Origin: Certhia americana
Taxonomy: Eukaryota > Chordata > Aves > Passeriformes > Certhiidae
DNA length: 64,000 nucleotides
NCBI GenBank assembly: GCA_018697195.1
Contig: CM031879.1
Coordinates: 20,124,122-20,188,121 of the forward strand
Direction: 5' to 3'
The position numbers and the translations under genes are program-made. This document shows, one piece after another, positions 48,855 to 60,965 of the stretch. Below the pieces are notes generated by a model. That model did not search any database. It was not told the DNA's origin and saw only the letters and a program-made list of their open reading frames with translations. Positions within the stretch are counted from its first letter, which is position 1. Every line of letters begins with the position of its first letter.

Positions 48855-51800
48855 TCAGCTGGTAAGTGGCTGTAGTACCTTGCTAGTGCTTTTGCTTTTT
48901 GCCTTTCTTCCTTTCTGCAAGTTTGTTATGAATTGGGTATTTTGTGCTCACATTCATTGCTGAGCTCAGAGGGCCTTTCAGAGGCAAATATTGCTACCTC
49001 TGCCACTTGTTTTCTCTCTGGCAAGGCAGCAGAAGCTAGTGCTGTCAGCTGGTCATCTTCTGGATACACTGCTGTCCCACTGATAGGGCATAAGTAGCTG
49101 AGACAGTGTGTTAAAACACAAAATTATACCATTTTGTATGAGGGCTATTTCTGCTCTCCATATCACTGCCATCTTCTTATTACTCACCTATCTTTGTTGT
49201 TGTGTTGAAGTTAGTATCCTTTGTGCTGGCACAGACCTGGCTGGACTTGTGTTAGGAAACATCTTCTTCTTTCTCCTTTTTCATGGATGAATTCTTCCAG
49301 TACTGAAAGACCTGGGATATACTCTTCTATTACATGTGAATGCTGGAAAGCCTTGTTCACAATGGATAGATGAATGTTTGATCTTTGAAGTCAGGGAGAA
49401 GCTCAATAGGAGTGCAGTGGAGCAGAGTAAAGACAAATGTCATGAGGCAGAACTCTGATAGGGACTGGAAGGAATGGGAAGGATCATTTTAGGGTGGAAA
49501 GTCATTTTAAGGGAACTAGAAGATTCTCATTAGTGCTCTTTTAGTATCTTTTTCAGCACAGCTGAAAGATCCAATTGTTTCATAAGAAACTTGCCTGCTT
49601 TCCTGTTGTATTCAGCCTCTGAGTCAAAACTCACTTGGATGATACCATTCAAGAACTCACAGTCCTCCTTCCTACACTTTCTTGCAGAATAAGTGGAGAA
49701 GGCAATAAGGAGTTACATATTGATGAACCAGAAAAAAAAAAATCAGTATACAGTGTCTTGGCAGACATTTCTTACCATAGTTGACATACGCTAACTGTGC
49801 AGCAGATGTATGACTGAAAGTAATTTGTGGTTGTGAACATACTCTCTTCCTCTGGTCAGGATGATAAATTTCAGTTGTGTATACACAGTATCAACTAAAC
49901 CGTGCTCTGTTGTCAATGAAAGAGTCTATATGAAGATTTCTAAGGAAACTGATGCTCAAAAATACTGGAAGAAAATTTCTCTACCTGTTTATCTGGCCTT
50001 CAGAAGCAGAATATGAAACTTAAGTTCTTCAAAAATAAGTAAAAATTTAACACTTAATGCCATCATGCCTACCGATAGAGAAGTATTATGTAAGGTTGTA
50101 TCTTTAGACCAGCCCTAATCATTAGGGAGTCTTTCCTTCAGTTCCTTTGCAGTTTGAATGTAATTAATTATGAATAAAAATAAGAAATTCATAAATTTAT
50201 TAAAATAAATAGGAATATTCTAGATTCACTGAAACCTGGCAGCTCCATATTTATCAATCCAGGTAACTCACACTTCAGAACAACTGGGCTAAGCATGCAG
50301 CTCTTCTGAAACAGCATCCCCCCACCTTGTCTCCCAAGCAGAAGAGCTCCTGCAAGAAATAAGTCCTCCACAGCTACCTTCCCATACATATGATAAAGAC
50401 TATAATTTGTCAGTCAGAACAGAATTCTAAGGTATTCAAAAAATATTGTTATTTTCCCTTTTGGAAAAAAACCCCAAACATACCAGTGCTATAAAGTTGA
50501 ATTGGATTAGTAACTCTTAGAAACACAGTTAAATTATCTATAGAGCCATTGTCCTGTTCTGCTGCAGATCAGGCAATAACTGGTGTTTTCAGACATGCTT
50601 TGACATTTGCTCCCTGGTGAATTTGATCTGACTCTAGCAGATATAGGAGATTCATCACGTTTTGTGGATTTTTTTTTTCTTCTCTGTGTGATTCTGGAGG
50701 AATAACTAGCTGTTATTATTTAAATACCTTGCATATACTTTTTGCTTTTAGTCTTAAGCTTGGATTTCAGCATAATTAAGTGAATTTCAGCTATTTCTCT
50801 AAGGCTCAGTTCTGGAGGGTGACTGCAGTCTGTAAGCTAAAAACTTAGTTCTGGCACATACCATTTCAATGTACTGTGACACTTTCTGGATTCAAAAATC
50901 TCATTAAACTATTTTGCATAGAGAAGCACAGTATCAGAATTAATTTTCTGGTACAGGCAGGAAGGATGAGATTGCAGAATCGATGTATGCATTTTGAAGG
51001 ACCTTAGCACAGGATCTTCTGTCTGTGATGCCTTGAATGTGACTTACACGTTTTCTGCTATTAGCAACTTGATCTGGAGATGAGGGAACCTCTAAAAAAT
51101 GCAGAGATGTTTGCAAGGTAAGCTACCCAGAGAAATGTGAATGCGTGCAGTATCTCTCTCAGACAACTAAGTACTTAAGGGTGCTTAGGGTAAGTAATTT
51201 TTTTTTCAATTAGGCAGGTGTTCCTGTTTTTACCAATCATATGTGCAGGAGACACATCTAGCTATTGCATTAGTGTTTTGCTCTTTTCTGACAGATATCT
51301 TCCAGTGTTAATCTTTTCTTAATGCGTAACTTTGCTATTGATATGTAGAGAAATAATGAAAAATGGTCTTAAAAGCAGTTTCCTGGCTGCTTTTGGAGAG
51401 ATTGGGTCAGTGGAATAGAAGAAATGGAGATTATTCTGAGAGATGGACAGCAAAAGGCTAAGATGCAGAAGTTGTGAATTGCAACTAAGGAAACTCCAGC
51501 TGCATATCAGGAATTTCAGCTCTGCTGGTGAGCGTAGTTAACCACTGGAAGAAGTTGCTCAGAGGTTTTGCAGAATCTGTCCTACTGCAGGTGTTCTGGC
51601 CTGGACTGGCCAAGGCCCTGAGTACTGTAGTAGTTTCAATACAGCAACTTTGATTGCTGACTTTGCTTTGAATAAGAGTTTGGACTGTATGTTCTCTGCG
51701 TATCCCAGCAATCCTAAATTTTTCTTTGAGTTTTATGCATGAGAAGTACACAAATGATGTGTACTTGCATAGCACACTTGATTCTTCCAAGAAATTTTGG

Positions 51801-53398
51801 ATTGATTTATTTGGCCGTATGTGTACCAGCTGTATGATGTATTCAGACATGGACCGGAAAACAGACGTGTCTTAAAAGCATGGGACACATTGAGATTTGG
51901 TGACATTGCCCAAAAATAAGAAACTGTTAGGAAAATTCTAGAAAGAGCTATGCTTAGAGAGTGTTGAGGAAGCTTACTTTGTGGAGTTTACTTGCCATGA
52001 TTTAGAACTATGAGCTGACTGTAGTAATGTCACACGCCTTTGTGCTGGAACATATGGGCTCTTGGCACAGCTGGAGTTGTAAATGTGCTGCTAGTACTGT
52101 AAATTATGTTGGAAATAATCCTGTACTGTGAGAGATACTCATGGTGGCAGAGTTGACTTTTGGTAATGTCAGACTACCCTCCCTAGTTAATCCCTGCCTG
52201 TTTCCTTGTGTATTAATCCATTAAATGCACTGGGTGCAATTTAACCTAATTAGTATATATTTTCATTGAAATATACTCTATTTGCTTCATGTGAAGTAAT
52301 TGTAACTGTACGGGAAACTACTTGGGTATTGGGCATTCTTTTAGAAAATATTCTGAAAGAATAAAGAGTAAAAGCCATGCCTCTGGAAGAGCTGAGATAG
52401 TTCATTAGTTGGTTTATTTGTGATCTTTAATAAGGTTTTGAAGGCTTAAATTTTTGCGTAAAAGCTTAGCATTTTGAAGGCAAAACCAGTATTTAGTTTA
52501 ACCAGCAGTTTTAGCTGTTTATAGTCAACTATGCAATTTCAGCATGTCTAGGCTTGCTTTGTTTTCATCATCTCTCTTTGCTCTTTTAACTAGAGAGAAA
52601 CCAGTTAGCATTGTTATATCATTCTTCCCCTTCCTTTGTCAAGGGGAAAAGTAGTCGTTGTGTGGGTGGCAAAATAGGAAGATTTGTAGAAGATTAGGGC
52701 AATAAAATGTGTATGGAATCCCCTTTTCACTGTATTGTGTGCATATTGCAAAATTTGTGATCAAATGTTTGGACTCCAGGAATAAAGAGGGATGATGGCT
52801 ATATGGTGTATATACTGTCTTACTTACCTTTCTGTAGTACTTGGACACCTAATTTTTTTATGTTAGAACAGTAGAATTGAGAGAGTGAAAGAACTCTTGG
52901 AACCTTTACTTGTGAAATGTTAATCAAACACATCATACTGCAAATACTTGTCAGTGTAGAAGAAAAGGTAAATTGAGAAGAGTTCACTGGTTTTTCTGCA
53001 CTTCCTAAGTTTGGGAATTGATTTCAAAAGGACAAAATGAAAGTGTTCCTAGTAGCTTTTTAATGTGTGTTCAGTAATAAATAATAGAGAACTGCATCTC
53101 CGTTCACTTATCGGCAGCCCATCTCACTCTGAGGTCCACTCTCTGGTTGCTGTTGTACTTTGGGTTTTTCTTAAAGCTCTTTGATCCCTCTTTTCTTCTT
53201 TATTGTACACCTTCATTAAAGTCTGGCACAAGACATTGCCTCTTGGTGCTTGTGTCACACTGAGCTTTGTTCTTGAATTGCTGCTTGCTAGTTTCAATCC
53301 CAGACACCCTGGTGAATCTGATACTTCACACTTGGGCTGTTCACTTATGACTAACCAATTTTATTTGTATATGTCTCTTTTCCTGTCTATTTCTTAAC

Positions 53399-53556
53399 AT
53401 GAATAAGGGGATGGAGTCTGTCAAGCAGTTTTTACACTTCATGAAATTCCTACATTACTGACATCCTAACACAATATATTTTTTTTATCAGATATTGTGC
53501 TTAGTTTCTACTTACACTAGAATAATTTAAGTTATAGACTCCATCCCCTTATTCAT
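53399..53556. repeat. 158-bp element with 21-bp perfect terminal inverted repeats
   Basis: Bases 53399-53419 (starting ATGAATAAGGGG) are the exact reverse complement of 53536-53556 (ending CCCCTTATTCAT). The 116-bp centre is AT-rich and non-coding. This could be a small non-autonomous DNA transposon (MITE-like) or a transcribed hairpin. I see no clear flanking target-site duplication, so the transposon reading is tentative. Confidence 0.6.
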
Positions 53557-56500
53557 ATCCTTAGACCAAATTTTAAACCCAGTTGTCCTTTCAAAGTTTT
53601 TTACTGTGTACATAAAATCCAAACAGTTTAGTATCTAAGCAGTTATCAAACTCTATTTATATTATTTTTCTAGAGTCTATTCCCTTGAGTTTTGTTTCCT
53701 AAATAAATATTTGTTGAATTCTAATAATGTTTCTCACGAGTAGATTCCCTATAACTGTGTGGTACACTTTGTCTATTTTCTTTAGCTAACTCCTAATCAG
53801 AATTGTAAGACTTCTACAATATTTTTTAATCTTGATCAGATGAATTTCTTACACTGCACTGAGTTTAACAAATTATGGAGTTAATTTGTTATTAAGAAAT
53901 AACTCCTTAATTATATATTAGCACGTATCCCAAAATACTGTGTCAATCCAGTTCCCTTTCAAACCTCAATGAACAGTCTGTGACAAGCTAATTAGGAATA
54001 TTTATAACAATTCCAGACTTAGCAATATACTTATCTGAAAAAGTTATTAGGTGCTGTGTTGTCCTCTAAATATAGAAATTATCTTGTTTGGGTTAAAATT
54101 TGGAGGTAGTAAAAAAGGAATTTATCTATTATTGTGTCCTGCATTTCCAGAAAAAAACCTTGGCACTGGTTTAAGTGATTTAATCACTAGCAAACATTTG
54201 AAGAGAGGAAAGGAACATGATCAATTGCTGCCTGGTTTCCTGGGTTGAGGTGGGGGTCAGCAAAATATTGTTACTGTACCATGATTTCCATTTTTGGGTT
54301 ACTTTATCAAGTCAAATGACCATTGTTTCTTCTATTGGAATGCTAATGACAAATTACTGAACTTGGCTCAAACTTGGCTCCCTCACTTAGATCTCTGGCT
54401 ATCTGTCCCTGCTCCACCGAGGCTGCATTTTATGCTGCTGCCTTTTCCTTCTGATCTCTTGTGTTTATCAAACGTATTCCACAATGTCCCCTGGAAATTA
54501 CTGCAGTCTAAATCAATAATGTAAAACTGTCAAGTTTTCTGCCACTCTTCTCTTTCAGCTTTCTCTTTCTCCTCCAGCATTCTCACAGTGTTCCACACTT
54601 CTATTTCCTAGCAGAAAAGCATAGAATCTTGATATAAGAAAGGAATAGTGAGTTTTCACTGGCATGGGCTGTTTTGGCAAAAACCTGTGAGCCTTACCAT
54701 GAGTATAAAAAGGAATATAGGAAAAGGAATTTATAAAGAATTGATCATAGGTAAATCTTCAGATTCACATGTTTTTGTAATGGAAGAACTTTTTTTTAAA
54801 GTAACTTCTTGTCTATTGTGATTATTTAGATTGGTTTATTGGAGAGTTTCTTAAAGCCTTTGTTCTCCATTATTTGACATATGGAGGCTATACAAAAAGA
54901 GGAGAGAAATAATGCATATGCTGTATGCTGTACAGAGTAAGAGTGATGATCTTAGAGATAACATTACCATTGGATTTTCCTTGTTATTTTGCAAATAAAA
55001 AACCCTCCAAGACTTTCCTGTAGAATGAGTTATAGTAACAACTTTTATTTACTGTTGAGTTGAATATGCATGTATAAAGTAAACAAATCTGTAGTATTAT
55101 ACTATACAACCTCATTGTTTGTTGTGATTCATTTGGTTTATTCATTGAAGAAGGAGCGAGTTATCAATACATCAGGCATGGTACAGAGTCACGTTTCAAC
55201 TGGCAGACACTCAGCTTTTGTTTTCAATAGTCTGTCCTGATTAGTATTCAGAGCATGGAGGAGAATGTGATGCAAGGGAATTGGTTTGCTGTTTTACTGA
55301 CTGACTCAGCCATTTAACTCTGCTGCCTCAAGGCATCAAAGACTACAATAAAAGAAATACATTTTGCCAATAACTTCCTATGGAAATAAGTGCAGCTTAA
55401 TAACTTTTTTAATTAGTACTAACATTATTGCAGAGTGGAAAACTCCTTAATTAACCTTATCTTCTGCTTTTTTTTTTTATTATTTCCTGTAAGACTGTAT
55501 TACTGATTCTGCAATCTTATTTTAATCTAACCTCTGATTTATAATTGAGGATTAGATTTTTTTTTTTCTTTTAATTGAAATTTCAACTGGAAGGTGTTTT
55601 TTTCTTGTACTATTTCTTGTAGGAAGCAGAATTTTCTATGAGTTTATTCTTCCTTATTTTTAAGTAGGATAAGTGATAAAGTTAAGGCCAGACTTCTCCA
55701 GACTTTTATGCTCTATTTTTACAGAATTAAATTTATCTCAGTGCTGTACTGTGCATTGCATTGTGTCTGACAGTTCGTGATGCTTGCATTGAAGGGCTGA
55801 TGAGAAATGAGGTACTGGGATACAACTCTAAAGGGACATAAGGTCTTTAGTTAAACATTGTATTGAACACTTAATAAAAAAACCCTAATATAAGAATATT
55901 AGGAACCTAAGCCCCAAAATTTCTTCATTAATTGATTTAGAAAAGTGCATCTGTGTAAAACTGGTGATATGACTGAATTATAACTTAACATTCAATATCA
56001 ACCTTCTTTTCATGGCAAAGAAAGGAGCAGATATTTGCAGTGGTGAATAATTGCATCTTTGGAAGATAGTGGTACTGGTCTTAGGTAGAAATTGAGAAAA
56101 TAGCTCAAGCATAAGCAGCTTTGTGTTGAATGCAGGATTATGTAGGGAGAAGCAAAAATTCTGCCTGGAAGGAGGCCTGAGCTGAAGATGATTTCCATTT
56201 CTAGTTCTGATTGAGAACTGAAGTGTCCCTTTGTCAGCAGTTAGAGCAGGAAGGAAAGGAGCTGAACATGGACAACACTGTGAATATCTGAGGAGGGGTA
56301 CTGGACTCAGGTTGACACCTGGGCATCATAGGAGAGATACCAGAATGACACCAGTCCCTTTTTCCAAGGTAAACCTGAGATGAGGGAAAAAGCAAAGAGG
56401 TGTGTGGGTCTTATGCTTAGATAAACCTGTTGAATGAGATTCACTTGTGCATGTGAGCTGCAATGAATATGAAAGTGAAATCTTTAGGATATTCTCTGAA

Positions 56501-56831
56501 ATATCTGTGAGGAAAGAAGATACATAAGGAGAAAATGTATGAAACCTGAAAGACTGCCAAATTTTGAAAATGGTACAGAAATGCAGAGGAAGACAAAGAT
56601 ACAGCATGGTTTATATTTGAAAATCATTGGAAATTTCGATGAAAGCCATTCTGATGACATCAGGGAATAGCTTATACAATTTATGCAGTGTGGATGTGGA
56701 TATCTACATGTAGATGTCATTACTTATGTTTTTTCTGCTTCTATTTGAGTAATGTAGGTTCAAATGTTAAAAGTACATTTTTTTCATGGGGGTAAGTCTC
56801 AGGTTTATAAAAAAATATTTTTGTGTGTCTC
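53557..56831. other. Intron DNA, no element recognised
   Basis: Strongly AT-rich with homopolymer T runs near 55470 and 55557. No gene seen. Confidence 0.5.
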
Positions 56832-57434
56832 TGTTGCTGGCGGTTTACCTGGACCCGAGAATGTACAATTTTGTTTCTCCAGCCAGAGAGTTTGAAGAAA
56901 AGGCCGCAAGCTGTCTCTTCTTATGTTTTCTTCATTGTTTATTATTTCTTATCATTACATTCTGTTCCTGACTAGCACAGCTCTTTCTGCAGGCCAGTCC
57001 AAGGCACAAAACCCCAAAATCCCACGAATACCAAATCCCAGCTACCAACTACTCTCGCCCTCAGGGTGGCGTGGACATTTATACTACAATCCACGTAATC
57101 AGTATTTATAATACTTCTCCAATAACTATCACCCATGTTAGAAAGCTAGATTCTATTCTAAACCAACTATAATGTGCCACTTCACAGCAGGACATGGAGG
57201 CAGATGAGGAAGAAGGAGAAAGCCCAAAAGCCACATGGACCTCTCCATCTTGTCTTCATCTATCTGCCATCCTAAAAACCCCATATATCTAAAATTCTCA
57301 CCCTGTGATAAAAACTATTCTACTATCTAATACACACTCTTGAAAACTCTGCTTCATACAGAGCCTAAAAGCCCTTTTTCCATGAACAAAGGTTAAAACC
57401 TCTGAATGTTAGAGATCTTAAAATCTCTTAAACA
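56832..57434 (-). mobile_element. Probable endogenous retrovirus LTR, passerine type
   Basis: Read on the minus strand the block has an LTR-like order. A U3-like part reaches a TATAAATA word (about 57104-57112) and a TATAAATGTCCACGCCACCC segment (near 57070). A polyadenylation signal AATAAA follows (plus-strand TTTATT at 56938-56943), then a U5-like GAAGAGACAGCTTGCGGCC stretch (about 56905). It appears to end CCAGCAACA near 56832. The start near 57434 is a guess. I found no target-site duplication or viral genes. Resemblance to a passerine LTR family is from memory. Confidence 0.55.
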
Positions 57435-58020
57435 TGCAAAGAAGTATTTCTCATGATTCCAGACTCCGATAGGTAAGGGTTGGTTGTTTTTAAGGGTGTT
57501 GTTCTGCTGGAGCATACCTGACAGGAGCAAGAGGAAAGGGAATGTGGGAAGCAGCGTGCTTGCTAGAAGCTCTGTGATCACTGAAGCTGGAGGCAGAAGT
57601 AAGGAAAGAGGGGAGAGAAGATGTGAGGACACTGGGCTATTGCTAGGAAAGGGATGATTTTGAGGGTGATATAGAGAAACATTGGGGTCATCAAGGAGCA
57701 GTAGGGGCAGATTGATACCTAAGGGAACCAAGCTGGGATGGGGGCCAGAGTCATGATCGTGTCTGAAGACACTGTTCAAGGTCAGCCTCTATCCAGTGGT
57801 CCTCTGGGAAGGCCATGGTGATGAGGCAGGCTGAAGACCAAGCCAGGGAAATGTGTCAGTGGGAGATGTTCAGGCCGAGAATCAGGGAGGTGGGAGATGA
57901 GATGCTGATGCTTGCCATGTAGACACCACAGGGGCCAGAGAAAAACAGCTCTCAAGGTAAGAGGCTCAGGACCAGTCTGCTGCACTTCACCATAACTCTG
58001 CAATGAAGGGGATGATCTCT
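57435..58020. other. Purine-rich plus-strand block next to the LTR
   Basis: The plus strand is rich in G and A (for example 57590-57640). The minus strand is correspondingly open for 128 and 73 codons (57393-57779, 57782-58003) with Leu/Pro/Ser-rich, unrecognised products. It may be flanking DNA or internal sequence of the neighbouring element; no retroviral protein motif is visible. Confidence 0.35.
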
Positions 58021-60869
58021 AACTCAGTCAGCACATTATACAGCAGAGAGGACAAACACAGTTATTTTACTCAGAAATGTTAACATTCTGATATTGTCCA
58101 TTATTCAAGCTCTCTCTTGTGCAAGCACATATGTGCTGCAGACCAAACTAAAGCTCATCAGTTACAGAAATTGTGGTGGACTGAATTGTGCACATCAGGT
58201 TGCGGAAAGACTTGGTGAGAACCAAGGAGCATTTTCAGAAGGGAAGACTGAAATAACACTAGGAATGACATTTGTAGGTTATAATTAGGAGGTGGTGTGA
58301 TAGCAAATACTGTGAGTTCATTTCAAATGGTTAAGAAGAGGGAACAGTTTAATTAAGTAGAAAAAGAAAATGAATCCAGAATCTTGATTATGAAAGAAAA
58401 AAGGCAACGAATGGTTTCTTTTTAAAGTGTGAAACTGCTTCGTCCCTCCAAAAAAAACCCCACAGGAACAAGGATGAGATGGGATATATGTGCTGATAAA
58501 CAGATATAAATTCTAAAATTTTTGGATGATATGAATACATACCATGCAGAGGAAATCATTTATCATAACAAAAGGCATCACTAGAAATAGGGTTAAAAGG
58601 CATCCAAAAAGGAGAAGGTTCTGAATCATTATCAGGAAAAGCCTGACAATAAAATTGGTTAGCTACTGTTATAAGTTCCTGTTTAACCATGGTGAGGGTC
58701 CCATTGCTTGAAATCTCTGAAACAGAAGGTTTTTGTGGTATTCAGGATGGGAGAGTGTTTGAGTATTTCTCTTTTTAAGGGAATTTTAATAAAGTGTCTT
58801 CTTGAGGCTCTTAACTGCATAAAGATTACCCAGCAAAATATAGCTTTGGATAGCATTATTGTACCAGTCTCTTGTGTGAAGTCTGACAGATTTATTTTGA
58901 GTATGAAAACTGCACATTTAGATTTATGTACTGTGTTTTCATTCTATACTTAAATGTTATAGCATACAGTTCTGAGACAAGCTTTTTCCAGAGAGGTGAG
59001 TGATTTTGCAAGAATTAATAAATTTGCCCATTATTGAATCTGCTGTGGAAAAAAGATATCTACAGATGTTTGGGTGCTGCTTTAAACTTTTCACAGACTA
59101 AAATAACACTTTAACATGACAAAAGGGGACAATGTAGTCATGTCTGGTATATGTATATGCAACCGAAATGAAATGCACTGTGGAATGCTCCAGCTTGTGT
59201 TCATGGTTCAGTATGTGGTTCAATATGACTAAATACGTAATTTGGATAGTATGTCTATGTACTTTGGTATGGAAAGGATAAATCAAGACCAGTATACCTA
59301 GACATCTGAGAAAATTGATTGCAATGCTAAAGGATTGTACGTTACCTCTGCATCTCTTTTGGAAAGCTTTGGTTTTTTCAGCTTGAGAATTCAAAACTAA
59401 TTTTTGCTTGAGAATTCAGAACTAAGTGGAGTACTGCTTAAAGCTGCAATCAGATATCATTAAAAGATCTGTATTGTTCTCCCCAGTAGTGTCAGACATG
59501 TAAATGAAGCCTTGAGAACTTTCTGCAAACTGACCAGAAGGACTGTGATGATCTAGTCTGACTTCTTAATTGTATGCATGTAAAAAAAATCCTGTTGTTC
59601 CTTTTTTCAAATCCTTTCTCTCTGCTAGAATATTTGGTTCAGGGAGATGTTCCTTTAAACTTAAGTCTTTGAATGGTGGAGAGTCTCCTACATATCTTGA
59701 TAAGCAAGCCAAGTGGTGTATTAAGAATTTCCATTGGAGTGTATTAGATTGACTGCCAGTGTTGAATAATCCTGTAGTAATTGCTCTTTGATTTAAGAAC
59801 TGGATTTGTAGGGAAAAATAAATGTCTTCTACTAGATTGGTCATTATGACTGAGGGAGGTGGGGAAACGAAAGGGAGTTTTAGGTACATAAGATATTAAA
59901 ATATGTAACTAAATCAAAAAGTTTCAGAGTTACGTTAGAGAATAGGTAGTTGTTTGTGGAAAAGTGTACATGATATTGGCAGGGGACATGATAAAACTTT
60001 TACTTACTTATTGGACATTTCTCTGGTAGAATCTTATAATGTAACACAAAACTAAACTTTCATGGGTTCACGAGTACTGCAATCCTCTAGGTTAATGAAA
60101 TCTAGTTTCCAGAGAGAGTACTGGGAGATGGGGCTGAGAAGTCAGAGGAGGAACACTTTCATGAGCAGTGCTCTCTTTGCGGTTAAGGAAATGTTAAGTG
60201 CAGATTGGTTGCTGTGTGCAGTTGCTTAGTTTCATCCCTGTAGTTTTCATGAGATTATCTTCTGCACTGGTTCTAATTCATATTACATTGCTGAGAAATA
60301 AATGTATTCAGGGACTTGGATGTGTTTCTCATGGAGGATGTTTATTGTGATGGCTATGCAGATGTTTGTATTTATTGTTCAGACAGTGTCTAGATTTTAT
60401 TTGCTATAAATGTATTCCTGAGGCTCCTAGAAAAGTAGGAGATGAGAATGTTTGAAGGCCCGTCTAGTGAGGCTGGGAAAGGATTTCAAAGTAGAAATGT
60501 TTTCCACTACAGGTTCCCAAGGTAGAAGATCATATTACAAATAGAAGTGTACAAGATGAGATGATACTTGGGTAGCTCATCCAAAGCTGAAGTCTTCTTT
60601 CACAAGCAGGGGTGTCCTTGCCTGACACTGAAGGCCACTTGGGTTAGCATAGTATTTACTTTTTTTTAATGTGGTCTCTAATATTAAGGATCTTTGAGCA
60701 TCCTAGTTCTACCATACCATAGTTAAATGGGGTTGTGTATTGACATGTGTAAAGTATGTATGTCCATATGTCCATATGACTTAACTGTTAACAGCCTTAC
60801 AGGTCAGACTTTACCTCTGTTTTTAATTTCTTCTGTTTGTTAGTTGATCAGAAAGGCAGTCCATCTGGC
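58021..60869. other. Intron DNA, one short direct repeat
   Basis: AT-rich, no gene or transposon recognised apart from a 20-bp direct repeat at 59381. Confidence 0.5.
59381..59425. repeat. 20-bp direct repeat, 25-bp period
   Basis: GCTTGAGAATTCAAAACTAA (59381) recurs at 59406 with one mismatch (A to G) after a 5-T spacer. Confidence 0.95.
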
Positions 60870-60965
60870 CAACCAGTGGTCTAGTGGAAGGTTTGCTTCT
60901 CACAGTGCAGGGGTTGGAACTGAGTGATCTTGAAGGTCTCTTCCAGGCCTGGCTTCTGTGAAAGG
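60870..60965 (+). mobile_element. CR1 LINE 3'-end fragment
   Basis: CAGTGGTCTAGTGGAAGG, GCAGGGGTTGGAACTGAGTG and ATCTTGAAGGTCTCTTCCAG match the CR1 3' end in order, ending near GGCTTCTGTGAAAG, a degraded tail. About 95 bp remain. Confidence 0.85.

Larger units (their letters stand above)
46451..53398. other. Intron DNA, about 7 kb with short tandem repeats only
   Basis: AT-rich intron. It holds a GATA microsatellite at 48167 and a perfect 17-bp duplication at 48821. No transposon tail, LTR or exon recognised. Confidence 0.5.
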
